Shown one piece after another: positions 14,101 to 24,420 of a stretch of 64,000 nt of DNA. Source of the stretch: Macrotrachela quadricornifera (Eukaryota; Rotifera; Eurotatoria; Philodinida; Philodinidae). How positions within the stretch are numbered: the first letter of the stretch is position 1; each line of letters starts with the position of its first letter. The DNA lies in the NCBI GenBank assembly GCA_022393335.1, contig JAJEKB010021337.1, positions 1,359,938 to 1,423,937 on the forward strand, written 5' to 3'. The position numbers and the translations under genes are program-made. Under the pieces are notes generated by a model. That model saw nothing but the letters and a program-made list of their open reading frames with translations, searched no databases and was not told the origin of the DNA.

Positions 14101-17100
14101 TGAAACATACTTATATAGTACATTAAGGAAAAAAAACTAAACGAAGATTATCCAACATATAAAAAGTGTCCAACTTTCAAAGGTAGTAAATGTCTTATAA
14201 ATGACTGGTGTTTGTGTCTCTTTTTTTTATCATCAAATTAAATTGTTTATTCTAACAATAGAATATACCATAAGATGCAGTATGAATAGCTCTAAAAGTT
14301 ACATTAACAATCTTATTTTATATAGGTGCTATTTGTTTTCAAGATTAACAAGATTTTGTGCGACCAATTTTCGATGTTGTAAATAAGATCATTTTTTGAT
14401 CGCACAGAATTTTACTCATTTTAAAAACAAAACATGCATATGTACAAAATAAAATGTTCATTGTAAATTGTTGAGCTCTTCGTGTTGCATCTCATGGTAT
14501 ATTTTTGTTTTATTTTAATAAAACACATTCGATGATAAAAAGATGAAATAAGAAAAAATGAATTCATAGTGTATCAAAAGATGATCTATTTCGCAGTGTG
14601 GAAAGTTGTTGACACGAAATTTTATCAATTTTGAAAACAGACTGCATCTTATGGTATAATTTATTGTTAGAATAAACAATCTAATTTGATGATAAAAAAA
14701 AGAGACACCAATACTAGTCATACATAAGACATTTGTTACCGTTGAAAGTTGGCCACTTTTTATATGTTGGATAATCTTTGTTTAGTATTTTTTCCTTAAT
14801 GTACTATATAAGTATGTTTCATTATGGTTTTGTAGAGAATTTGACGGCGCATCTTTTGGAAAAAGAAGCAGCTCTAAAGATCAAAAAGAAAAAAAAGTTA
14901 TAGCCAAATTACGGAGATCCTCACTCTTTATGGCATACCAATTATAAGTTACACAGAATTTACCGATTTTGAGCGATCAATTGTATTACAAGAAAACTAA
15001 TTCTAATAAACTATTTCGAAGTTATTTTGACTATAAATGACGAGTATCACTACAGTGCAATAATCTTATGATTGTGACACTTGATTTTGTATATATTAGT
15101 TAGTTTCTGATATTGTTTAGAGGACATTTCTTGATTAATTGTTGATAGTGGCAAGTAGTCAATTATTCGATGTACCGAAAGAATTGAACATTGTTTGCGC
15201 AATTCTAGTTTCTAACTTCGCAATAAATAGCTGCAGTTTTTTATTCGAATATGTACTCTTGTATACTCTGACTTGTTCCTTTATTGAAAAACTATTCGTT
15301 GTAGAACCTCTTCGTCCATTTATCTCTTCTATCGAATTGAAAATGATTATTTGTGTGAATGAACTTCATCTGTTTCCTCATATTTTTAGTTTCCATCTAT
15401 CTTATCAGGTGTATAACTATTTCGTTGAAAATACATAACTCTCATTTTGTATTTTAAATATTCTCATGTTAATGACTCAATATCAATACGACCTCTCGAA
15501 ATTTGTAACACGCTGAATGACTCGTTGACTATCAGAAGAAAAGAACTATAGGAAACTGCTCTTAGAATTAATATCAGTTAGTACGGCTCTCGATTGTTTT
15601 CAGGAGCGGGGTGGGCTAAAAAAATTTTGCAGACAGTATCCATAAATTTTCGCAGACATGCGTTTTTGCCGGAAGTTTATTTGTATAGTTTGGTGGAGGA
15701 GGAACTGTCCAATATATGTGTGAAAATATTTCTTCGCGAAACTATTTTTTTTGTACGTTCCTGAAAATTCAGCAGATCGAAAACTTTGTGGAACGAAATA
15801 ACTAGGATTTGGTCCAAAAATGATAATTCAATACAATGAGAACTATTGTAAACTGGTAAAAACCAAAACGATTTGTATACTGTATATTTCGCTGCCGAAG
15901 GCGGCTACGCTTTCAGTTGTTAAATATACTAAGTCTATGACTGTTGACTTTATGCGGATTGCTATTAAATTCTTCAGCGATAAATTTTATACCATCCTTT
16001 TCCACATGTGACAGACACTCCAGTCTCGATTAGATTTGGGTGAAACTCAGGCCATCTGCGAGATTTGGCAGATGCCTGAGACTGTCTGCCAGATTCGACA
16101 AATACCTTAGGCTATCTCTCAGGTTCGACGAACGACACAGACTATCTGCGAGGTTCTCTAGAGACACCTCAGACTGTCTGTTATGTTCAGCAGATATCTC
16201 AGACTATTTGCTAGAAACCTAACTACAGCAGAAAGTTTCGCAGACACACTGGAAAAGTGGGGAAGGCTAGCCCAGCCCATCCCCCTTCCCATATCGAGAA
16301 CCTTGTTAGTTATTCAGTCGATCTAGATTTTATTATCCGATTGAGTGTAATGTATACTTATTCACTTTTTCGTATGGACATTTTGACATCACTGGATAGA
16401 TCTCAATAAGCTCTATCGATCCAATGAAAATCCAGAGTGAAACCATATATTTCATATAATTATCATCCCTATACTATAAGGGCAACATATCAACTATTAT
16501 CAATTGTAGAAGGATTTTATCAGTATTTGAAGAAGATGACCCTTCAACTTGTCAATATATATTATATACATAGAGCACTACAAAAAATTTTTCGTCAGTT
16601 CTTTAGAGAAATATTCGTAAACTGGCTCTAGTGAAGTTGTTGAAAGTATCACCATAAATGAGCAATGCATTTGCAGATTGAATTCCATAACATCAGTAAA
16701 TCTGTTTTTAAGATCATTTTTTGTGAGGTCGATAATGACTTGTTCAAAGATATGTAGAATTTCTTTGTTGTGGATGAACCTCGTTGCAAATCGTTAGTAT
16801 TTCAATTATAAAAACACAAAAGAGTTACATAAAAGAAGGTTTATAGAAAATAATAAATAGATTTGTATGTGCTGCTATATGATGCTCAGCGAAATCTTCG
16901 GTGATGTTCTAGACTTTTCGGGGGCGAGCACTGTCATATAAAAAGCAGAAACTTAAAAGATTGGTTTGTTCTTTCTTTTCTGATTCAGTTTGGAAAATTG
17001 TACTACGCAGATATTGAGAAATAAATATCAGTTGATTGAATAATCATGAAAATGAACTTGATTGAATTAGATTCAATGAGAAAAATTTGACATGATTTAT

Positions 17101-20100
17101 TTTTCTGCCTTGACGTTGAAATGATCTTCAACAACTCCGAAATGAGTATTCAATGCTCAGATTTTTTACTGTTCCATTATAATGTATAACTCGCGATTAG
17201 TGATCGTGTTAAAGTTAGAGATGAAAATTGACCTCTTTGAATTTGGTGAGAAAAAACGACTCAGTTCAATATGAAAATGATTTCGATCATAAAAGAACAG
17301 AAAACGCACTGGTGATGCATCAAACCGTGTAGAACTTCACATAAAAAAAGAGTAGTGGAAATAACAGCGGTGAAAATGATGGGCAAAATATCTACCATAC
17401 ATTCTTATGTTTAATGAAAATCATCTTCAATTCTTGTTAGAACAGTATTAAAAGTTTCCTCGACTACAACACTAGCTCGTCTGCCAATCAGAATGAGATA
17501 TACCTTCAATGCTGAAATTATTCCGTCAAAATCAATGAATTCAATTTGACTGATATCCGCTCAGAAAGTATGAAATTCGTCATTTTGATAACAAACGGAC
17601 ATGACTTTCCTTGTATATTAATTCAGTGTACCAGTCGTATAAAATTCTAGAGTGAAGATAGCCAAACTAGAAGAATCAATCCAACAATAGGATCTTATCG
17701 GATCCGATCAGAATCCTATGAAATCCGATAGTATTCTATAGAAATTTGACGGAGTTCTGATAACGATCCGATAGACAGATCCATAAGGTTAGAATCCGAT
17801 CGGATCCTGTTAATGCCATCTAATAGGATCTAGAGATGGACCTTCAATTTTGTAGTAACACAGTTTAACACTAAACTTCAAAAACAATAATTAAGTTATA
17901 CTAGGTGTTTTTGTGTTCGACATAGTTAGATATTAGATCCATCTCTTTCTAAATCAGCTCACTATCAGTATTTTGGAGATACGCGACGTTCGCACTTAGG
18001 GTTCCTACAGACTGATACTAAAGCCGCAATAGTTACTTTTAAGGCCTACGAAGTGGTGCTCACAAAAACTTTTTAAGTCCGATCCGCGGCACTATTAATA
18101 ACTTTTTAGACATGTGTCGGATATATTGTTAATAACTTTGCTAGCTCTATTAGGCATATTATTTAAAAATTTCTCACGACAATCGAAGAATGTTGTTATA
18201 TGTACTAGTGTAATACATTCCAATCTACTCCTATCACCGTCTAATTTGAAAATGCTGTAAATCCATAGAAGTTAAATACCTTACTCATCATAGTCCATTT
18301 TAACTTATTTTATTTCGAGCCTTGATATAACAATCATCCGCCAACTCTCTACGTCTTTCGCAAGCGATTCTAAGCGAAAATTTCACGAACAAATTGATAA
18401 CTAGAAACAGCAAATCACTCATTCATTTATCTTGATCAATTCTAATCTCATCACCTTCAGACGTCATCTATACAAGAACACAGTTACCAGTAAAATTTAC
18501 ATAAAATAAATACACTAAAACTACTCAACCAAGTATAAAAATTCAATTCATACAAAAATTATTAAAATCCTTCATTTCCACATAACAAAACACGCATTCC
18601 GGCAAAATTGGTCTGCCAATCCACCTATATCACGCTAAATCTATGACTAAAAATAATATTTATCCAAATTCCAAAAAAGTGACGGTTTTCAAATCGATAT
18701 AAATTCTCACCTATGGAATAGCCTTATGGAAGTTTTCGAAACAAAAAAAGAGTTGGATTTAAGATCGCTTCCAGTCATGCAAAAGTGTAGCATATGATAT
18801 GATCTGATGGAAGTTTGCGGAAAAAGAGATATTTGTAAAATCGATTTAAGACCTTCTAAATGGCTACAAATGGTAGGACTCTATAGAAATATGTGAGAAA
18901 AGGATGGATTAATAAGAGATTTGAATCGTTGAAAATGCTTTTGTAAGATACAGCGTAGCTAGTGCTACCATTCGTAGGAACAGATTATCGTATATATGGG
19001 TATTTTATTTTTAAATTTCGAAGTTCTTGAAATTTCATTTGGTTTTATGAATTGTATGCGTTAATACAGCTGTGGTGTGTTTTTATATAACTCAAAGTGC
19101 CTGTATCAATAATATTAGAATGAGTGCTAAAATTATGACCAGAAGATGTTTTTAATTGTCTCAAATCGACCGTTGATTATGATCTTCAATAGTATCCTTT
19201 GGTTAAAGACATAAGAAAAGTATTTCATCGCGTTCGAATGAGTAGTTTTTGTTATAGCATCAAGAATTGATCGAACAAAATTTCATGATTTTGAAAGCAA
19301 ACATGCGTATATAAAAGAAGCTGTTCTTTCTAAATTGTAGAGATTTTCATGCTGTATATAGTGGTGCATTTTGTTTTTCTTATTAAAATTCATTAAATGA
19401 GTTAGAGTTGAACCAAAAGCGCGGCCATTTTCTTTGCCTCATTCATCACATATACAGTTCTTATCTAAATAATTGTTCATGCTAATTTGGCTAAATATTA
19501 TATATTGAGCACATGTAAGAACATCCTAACTGGTACTTGAGTGTTGTTTGTGGATAGATGTTTATCGTATAATTTGTGTATTCTTGCTCAAGAAACAGCT
19601 AAAAAGCGTATGGATTACTGACCAATCTATTTGTAACTTGGGAGATTTTGTAAGACCCTATCAAAACTCGATACTGGGACTATACTTGTTAATGCCCTGG
19701 AACTTTGCTAGAAGTATACAACAAACTTCAACAACTAGATAACATAAAACTCTCTGACTAAGTTCTGCTTGACTTCACATAGTATATTTTATCAGAACAC
19801 ACACAAAGTATTGGAATTTGAAAGGATTAATTAAATCCGACAAAATCTCATCGGAACCCGACAGTCGAATTTTATCGAAATTCAACTGTCAAATCCGTTT
19901 GTAGGATCATTACACGGATTCCGATCGAATTTTATCGGTTGATCGGGTCCTGCTGAATTGATTCACCTGAGTAGTAAGAGTTAAAAAGTCACTGAAAATA
20001 ATGATGAGGTATTTCAAATAAATTAAAAAATATAACGATCTTTAAGACATAAGAGTCTGAAAGTTTTCACATAATCCTGAATATGTTTACGTATTGTGAT

Positions 20101-22158
20101 AGATTACTTTGACTCTTGGAAGAACTGTACGAAAAAACGTTTGTGGTACCCTATTGATTTCATTTTATTTAATTTATCGGTATTTGATCTTCAGAACAGT
20201 TTTTGTTTCAATAAAAAGTTATTACATTTCACTTACGAAATTCACCTCGAAAATAATATTTCTGACCCCTCTCTAATTTCGTTAGTATGACTCTGAACAA
20301 ATGGAACATCTAACAAACGAAATTTTCTCGAAAATGACTTGAATGAGTTCTGTCAGATTTTAACTATTTGGCGCAGAAAAAGACGGAAGGTGACAAAGGA
20401 AATAATTTAACTTTCTATAATTGATATTCACTGAAGAACAAATATTCAATAAGGAATTTTTATATTACTGAGCCTATGATATATATCGAAAAAGATGATC
20501 ATATTTATTCGTCAAATCACTGAAATCTAGTACTGTCAAAAGCTTATTGTAAGAGATTTAATACGCTGAATTTTTCATTAAAAAAGATCCAGTATAAAGC
20601 CGAGATTTCAATATGTTTTGAACAGTTTTCATCATAAACTATCAATCTATTTGATCTATTAGATAAACCATATTAACAAAATTGACGATGGCTAATCGAA
20701 TATTTTTAATAGAGTCTGGCATCTGCTTATGTATTGCAACACTTACAGTTAAGAAAGCAATCGACAACATGTATAGACTAGGGACGCGTAGACCAAGCTC
20801 TTTCAATCCCTATATTAATCTCCATGAGTTTGACTTAATCATAGTTCTGATAATTTGTTTTCCATTGTTTCCATCTGTGGTAACTTGTTTTCGCGTAAAC
20901 CCAGTTTTGATGAAGTGTTATTTTTTGATCTCGTAGATGTTTACTGTAGATACATACATTCTCACTTAACTGGTTCCGGATTAATTATTTCTAGAAACTT
21001 TATTATATTTTCTTTTTATTAGTACCATCTTGCCAATTAACATTTCAACCAATCATTGAATACCAAACTGAGGGAACTCCACGCTCAATCATTGCCAATG
21101 ATTTCAATAATGACAATAAACTGGATCTTATTGCTCCTATTCTCAATCCTGACACTATTAATTTACTTCTTGGAAATGATAATGGAACGTTCCAAGCACG
21201 AATGTCAATGCCGTTAAGAGCTGAGGGCTGGCTGAAATATGTAGTTGCTGCTGATTTTAATAAGGACGGTCAGATGGATGTCGCCACTGGTTGTGATGAT
21301 GAGGCTGTAGTCAGTGTCTTACTCGGAAATGGTAATGGAACTTTTGGTACAGCAACAACATTTTCAACAGGATATGACAGTCGCCCGATGTGGATCGATG
21401 CCGGTGATTTTAATGGCGACAATAACATCGATATCGCTGTTACGCTTTACGGAGGTGGAGGTGAGTATAGTATAGGTGTGCTGCTTGGATATGGTAATGG
21501 ATCTTTTACAGAACACAAAAGATTTTCGACAGGAAATGAAGGTCCTGCATGTCCAATTGTTGTTGGTGATTTCAACGAAGACAGGCAATTAGACATCGCT
21601 TTTGGCAAATATCGTGAGCCACGAATAGGTGTGCTGCTTGGATATGGTAATGGAACTTTTAGCGCACCGATAATGAGCTCACAGGACAGCTACATTTTTG
21701 CGACTTCGATGGTTGCCTATGATTTCAACAATGACAGTCATCTGGATGTTGCAATTGCAAACATATGCATGGGCAATGTAGGTGTATTTCTTGGAAAGGG
21801 TGATGGAACTTTCCAAGCACAAATGACGTTTTCAACGGGATATAAAAGTGGACCAATTGAAGTCACTACTGGTGATTTCAATGGCGATGGTCAGCTCGAT
21901 CTTGCTGTTGTGAATAACGCCAAGCCTACTATAGGAGTGTTCCTTGGATATGGTAATGGGACATTTGGAACACAATTGACATTTTCGATTCCAGTTGACC
22001 ACTCTCTACTCAGGATTATTGCATCTGATTTTAACCGTGATGGTCGATCGGATATCGCTTTTGCCATGGATGGTGTCTCGTCTATATGTATTCTATTGAA
22101 CGCATGTGAATGTTGTGAACTTGAGTTTCACAATATGAGTACATCCACTCAGCAATGA
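8199..22158 (+). CDS. Predicted fusion: two-TM Cys-rich membrane protein + third TM + Thr-rich stalk + 7 FG-GAP repeats
   Basis: Proposed exons: 8199-8244 (weakest), 8300-8667, 9037-10079, 10132-10268, 13420-13566, 21023-22158. All junctions are GT-AG and phase-compatible; the sum is 2877 nt, 958 aa. In order they encode: TM1 (about LYILLFVISLVIAVF); a Cys-rich ectodomain with CSC, CDMNATC and CSPTVC motifs; TM2; a basic cytoplasmic linker ending in Pro; TM3 (FWIILIIILLMVIIV); a Ser/Thr stalk; and seven repeats with D-F-N-x-D calcium-loop motifs. The topology is self-consistent, with the ectodomain and FG-GAP part both outside. Alternatives: the first protein stops at 10098 if the 52-nt intron is retained, or a separate FG-GAP gene starts at ATG 10009 in the same frame. 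Introns of 3.2 and 7.5 kb are very large for a bdelloid and hold inverted-repeat elements. Function unknown; adhesion or surface binding is inferred from FG-GAP repeats. Confidence 0.5.
8300..10098 (+). CDS. Two-TM Cys-rich membrane protein (stand-alone model)
   Basis: If transcription or translation ends at the TAA at 10096-10098, exons 8300-8667 and 9037-10098 encode a complete family member. The 369-nt intron is phase 0, with donor GTAAGA and acceptor CATAG. The joined protein reads through F-H-Q into I-C-S-S, a family-typical junction. No in-frame ATG precedes TM1 in the 8300 exon; the first is at 8422. A short upstream exon 8199-8244 (ATG, 46 nt, donor GTTGTA) joins in phase and is my preferred start. 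Features: TM1 near the N-terminus, an extracellular Cys-rich domain of about 300 residues, TM2, a basic tail and a terminal PPPPY. I recall this family as highly multiplied in bdelloids with no known function. Confidence 0.7.
8778..8968. mobile_element. 191-bp MITE inside the first main intron
   Basis: Terminal inverted repeats of about 25 bp (8778-8803 and 8943-8968) share AGAGACCGTCAA and ACTGTACCGCG. The interior is clearly richer in GC than the host intron (words such as CTCGCGGAGTGCGTCC). It lies wholly within the intron between 8667 and 9037, so excision or insertion would not alter the coding sequence. No reading frame; target-site duplication not clear. Non-autonomous DNA element, superfamily not assigned. 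Confidence 0.7.
10132..10342 (+). CDS. TM3 exon (FG-GAP protein anchor); frame open to 10342
   Basis: Listed separately because it is too short for ordinary ORF calling. After acceptor CTTTATTAG the frame encodes about 14 polar residues, then a strongly hydrophobic helix (IIFWIILIIILLMVIIV) and LLAKNETVLP. A donor at 10269 (GTATAA) ends the exon in phase 1 and matches the Thr-rich exon at 13420. Without that splice the frame continues to TAG at 10340-10342. Upstream it joins the Pro-rich end of the membrane protein in phase 2 across a 52-nt intron (10080-10131). This is the usual bdelloid surface-protein layout of short cytoplasmic part, one TM, then Thr-rich stalk. Confidence 0.6.
10345..11479. 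other. Large-intron sequence, no gene supported
   Basis: Part of the proposed 3.15-kb intron between the TM3 exon and the Thr-rich exon. The 77-codon frame at 10806-11039 starts at TTG, shows no recognisable motif and has no canonical exon borders that I can support. No RNA gene seen. Confidence 0.35.
11480..12902. mobile_element. 1.42-kb TIR element with ~230-250 bp arms
   Basis: Left arm 11480-11730 is the reverse complement of right arm 12660-12902. The inner parts match very closely around GATCAGCATGCA. The interior of about 930 bp holds two diverged copies of one motif, around 12110-12190 and 12415-12495 (ACTACAAA-AGTTT ... TAGCGCC). No transposase frame is present. A weaker relative occupies part of 5750-6110. 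It lies in the intron between the TM3 and Thr-rich exons and accounts for nearly half of it. Non-autonomous; superfamily unknown. Confidence 0.7.
13420..13566 (+). CDS. Thr/Ser-rich stalk exon
   Basis: This 147-nt exon lies between acceptor TTTCGTAG and donor GTCAGTAG. It encodes about 49 residues, mostly Thr, Ser, Ile, Ala and Asn, in short repeats such as NTSTTAI. Entry is after one nucleotide of a codon and exit is also phase 1. That matches both the TM exon (ends G at 10268) and the FG-GAP exon (starts at 21023). Such exons form O-glycosylated-looking stalks between the membrane anchor and the ectodomain in bdelloid surface proteins. No other coding frame here is open across the segment with splice borders. 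Confidence 0.6.
13985..14940. mobile_element. Foldback element, ~300-bp arms
   Basis: Left arm 13985-14281 and right arm 14640-14940 are close reverse complements. Both carry AGAGAATTTGACGGCGC (or its complement) and CATAAGATGCAGT. The 61- and 68-codon frames in the arms are mirror images of the same non-coding DNA. The loop has words ACAAGATTTTGTGCGACCAA and TTTTTGATCGCACA, which recur in diverged form at 49690-49860. The phrase TTTTGTAGAGAATTTGACGG also recurs at 25073. This is one member of a family spread through the window; non-autonomous. Confidence 0.75.
14941..16039. other. Intron sequence; no supported gene
   Basis: A 99-codon frame at 15139-15438 starts at TTG, is hydrophobic and has no recognised domain, so I do not call it a gene. 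Around 15600-15670 and 16225-16300 are GC-richer segments with GGGTGGGCT and AGCCCAGCCCAT, which may be degenerate ends of an element enclosing the tandem repeat at 16040. Confidence 0.3.
16040..16215. repeat. Degenerate ~33-bp tandem repeat (minisatellite)
   Basis: About five diverged units of roughly 33 bp, each built around CAGACTATCTGCGAGGTTC or a close variant. Translated in one frame they give a repeating RLSARF-like string. The open frame is a by-product of a repeat length divisible by 3 and is not, in my judgement, a protein gene. Confidence 0.6.
16216..21022. other. Remainder of the 7.5-kb intron; dispersed repeats, no gene
   Basis: Two copies of the TCCGATAGGATC-type dispersed repeat are seen at about 17670-17830 and 19830-19970. 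A segment at 19290-19400 resembles the foldback family of 13985-14940 weakly. Short frames at 16437, 19548, 20096 and 20682 have no recognisable domain and no good splice context. If the FG-GAP gene model is right, this is all intronic. Confidence 0.35.
21023..22158 (+). CDS. FG-GAP/VCBS repeat ectodomain exon (7 repeats)
   Basis: The exon starts after acceptor TTTTTATTAG with two nucleotides that complete a Val codon, then reads P-S-C-Q-L-T-F-Q. It continues without a break to TGA at 22156-22158. Seven repeats of about 50 residues each contain a DFNxDxxxD calcium-binding-type loop (DFNNDNKLD, DFNKDGQMD, DFNGDNNID, DFNEDRQLD, DFNNDSHLD, DFNGDGQLD, DFNRDGRSD), usually followed by GVLLGYGNGTF. 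Such repeats form beta-propellers as in integrin alpha chains. A CECCE motif and Ser/Thr tail end the protein. An internal ATG at 21202 is not the start: coding clearly extends upstream to the acceptor. No C-terminal TM, so anchoring must come from the 5' exons. Confidence 0.85.
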
Positions 22159-22659
22159 CTAACTTCATCTTGACTTCACATATAGAACATTTTACGAGTC
22201 CTCTACAAGGAGAGTTCAGCTTAAACAAAAATACTTTAAATCTGCTTTCTGCTTGTTGAAAATTGGTTCTAAAACGTCGCTCGATTGGCTTGAATCAATA
22301 TTTGACTTTCTCTATAACTCATAATTTCTAAAATAACATCAGCGAAATATTTTCGTATGTGCCTAATGAAATCGATATGCATATTTTATTCTTAATTTTT
22401 TTTTTTGGTTTTGATTATTGTAGTTTTTGTTGCTTTAGTAAGTCTAATCATCTTATACAATTGCTTTCAATGTTTTCTTTACTTATGATTAAATATATTA
22501 ACCACTTTGTTGTTGTCTTAATTAACTAGTTTCAGAAATTGAATGAGCACAAATTTCCATGATCAGTTTTGATCTTACTAACGAAAAGATCTTGAGGATG
22601 AGGGTGAAATTACAAATAAGAATACAATTAAAAAGCTACTAAAACGCGTTGAAGTTGAC
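22159..22659. other. 3' flank, no gene
   Basis: AT-rich sequence after the FG-GAP stop codon. No recognisable exon, RNA gene or strong repeat. Confidence 0.4.
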
Positions 22660-23276
22660 GAGGAAAGATCTCCAGATGTTCGAGCCATTTAGACTCCATC
22701 TTTTACTCGTAAGTAGACCTTAATGAGGTATGAAAAACTTCGAAAGAATTTATTCCCTCGTGCCTTTGTTTCCGAGATGTGATTATTTTACTGGATCATC
22801 AGTCAAGAACACGAGATTGATGGAAAAAATGAAATCAACGAATTTCGATCTAAGATTTCAACCATAAATAAGTCTAATAATGCCTAGAATAATTGTATAG
22901 TTTCAGTCAAAACGAATGCTTTCTTAGCGAAATATTCCGTTTTTAAAAAATATTGATTTTTGAATATTTTGACAAAATATGAGTATTTACTAGAAAGCGA
23001 GTGACTTCTTAAGAAAATATTTGGTTTGACTGAAACTTTAGGAATATTCTACGCACCACTGAACTTATTTATGGTCGAAATCTCAGATTGAAATTCGTTG
23101 TTTTGATTTTTTCCTCAATTCCGTGTCCTTGAATGACGATCCAATGAAATAATCACATCTCGGAAACAAAGGCACGAGGGAATAAATTCTTTTGAGGTTT
23201 TTCATACCTCATTAAGGTCTACTTACGATTAAAAGATAGAATTTAAACAGCTTGAACGTCTGGAGACCTTCCCTCG
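22660..23276. mobile_element. Foldback element, ~275-bp arms
   Basis: Left arm 22660-22935 and right arm about 23005-23276 are reverse complements with modest divergence. Shared words include AGGCACGAGGGAATAAATTC and GACCTTAATGAGGTATG. The loop is about 70 bp. No coding frame. Non-autonomous palindromic element; target duplication not seen. Confidence 0.7.
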
Positions 23277-24176
23277 CGAGTGTTACAAATTTTCAAGGGC
23301 TCATATTAACGTTTTTTGCCCCTTTTTTTTTCCATCGTCAATGATCACCTTTATATTTGTAAAGTGTACATTTACGATTCAAAATTATCCACATCTATCA
23401 TTGTCACGTTGGTATGAAACAGTCTCACTGATGTGTGCAAATGTATGTTTTGGTCAAATAGAGTGCAGGTTTTGCCGTTAATATCGTTAGTTGATTACTA
23501 TAAGTATCGCGTTTTTTTTGTAGTTCTAACCAACTGACTGTGAATAGTTAGGAAGTCTTTTGGGTTTCTAAACCAATGATTTCTGAACATATCAAAATTT
23601 ATAGATTCTCGTACAAAAATCATACATTTCTCTAAATGATTAATAGAATACCATATCAAACATGTCTTATAGAATTTTCTATAAGTAAGTAAATACAAAA
23701 TGGTAAAATAAAACTGCATTCACAAAGAGTCATATAAAATTCACATTAATATATGTATGGAGCGTTGCCAATAGTTTTTTTCATAAAAAATCAGTTAGCT
23801 AAATAATAAACAACCGATCAAAACTTTTATTACAGAAGTCGAAAACTTTTTCGGGCGGTCCGATCTGAACCAGCTCGGTCAAATTGATCTCACTCGGTAC
23901 CAATACTGACATAGATAAACTTATTTCTGTCGATGAATAAAAGCTTACTAGCAGTTTATTTGGTGAAGAATGACTAACAAAAGTGAAAATCTTCTCCAAT
24001 AAAATTCTTCATACACAAAATGTTTCATCATACGCATGAAACATTATTTCGACCACATATTTTTCATCATTAAAAATATCTCTTCATCTACTATACATGA
24101 AATCTTTTAGAGATAAATTCCATTCGGATATTCTACTACTAGCATTCACATGATATGTTTAACTTCTCCTAAATAG
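23277..24176. other. No gene seen
   Basis: The minus-strand frames at 23498-23719 and 23799-23999 have no recognisable domain or splice context, and I do not call them genes. Confidence 0.35.
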
Positions 24177-24375
24177 GTATTGTCTCTCGAAGCTCGTTCT
24201 AATGACTTCTATGTACAAGCCTTGCCCGCCAACAACTACTCTGATGCGACAGCTTTTCCTTTCTCGCATGACATGAAGATCGAGAATACAGCTTTTCATG
24301 AAATCCATCATACTATTTATGGTAATATACGTAATCGAACTGTTGTCTTTGTATATTATACAATTCTCGATCATA
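24177..24375 (+). CDS. Orphan exon of unknown protein
   Basis: A frame of about 66 codons is bounded by a plausible acceptor (CTAAATAG) and donor (GTAAAG, phase 1). Composition is protein-like: mixed polar and aromatic residues, beginning LSLEARSNDFYVQ, with FHEIHHTIYG in the middle. Both strands are open here, but the plus strand has the splice signals. I do not recognise the family. No partner exon was found before the TIR element that starts 45 bp downstream, so this may be a gene fragment cut off by that insertion. Confidence 0.3.
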
Positions 24376-24420
24376 GTAAAGATCAATACTGTCACTTTTA
24401 AGTATTATTCAGTTCATCTA

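Noticed and set aside
15139..15438. 99-codon hydrophobic frame starting at TTG
   Set aside because: No ATG start, no splice sites of quality, no motif; chance opening in AT-rich DNA is as likely.
16040..16222. Repeating RLSARF-like protein
   Set aside because: Produced by a degenerate 33-bp tandem repeat; unit length divisible by 3 keeps the frame open by itself.
21364..21588. Minus-strand frame opposite FG-GAP repeats
   Set aside because: Shadow of the FG-GAP coding exon.
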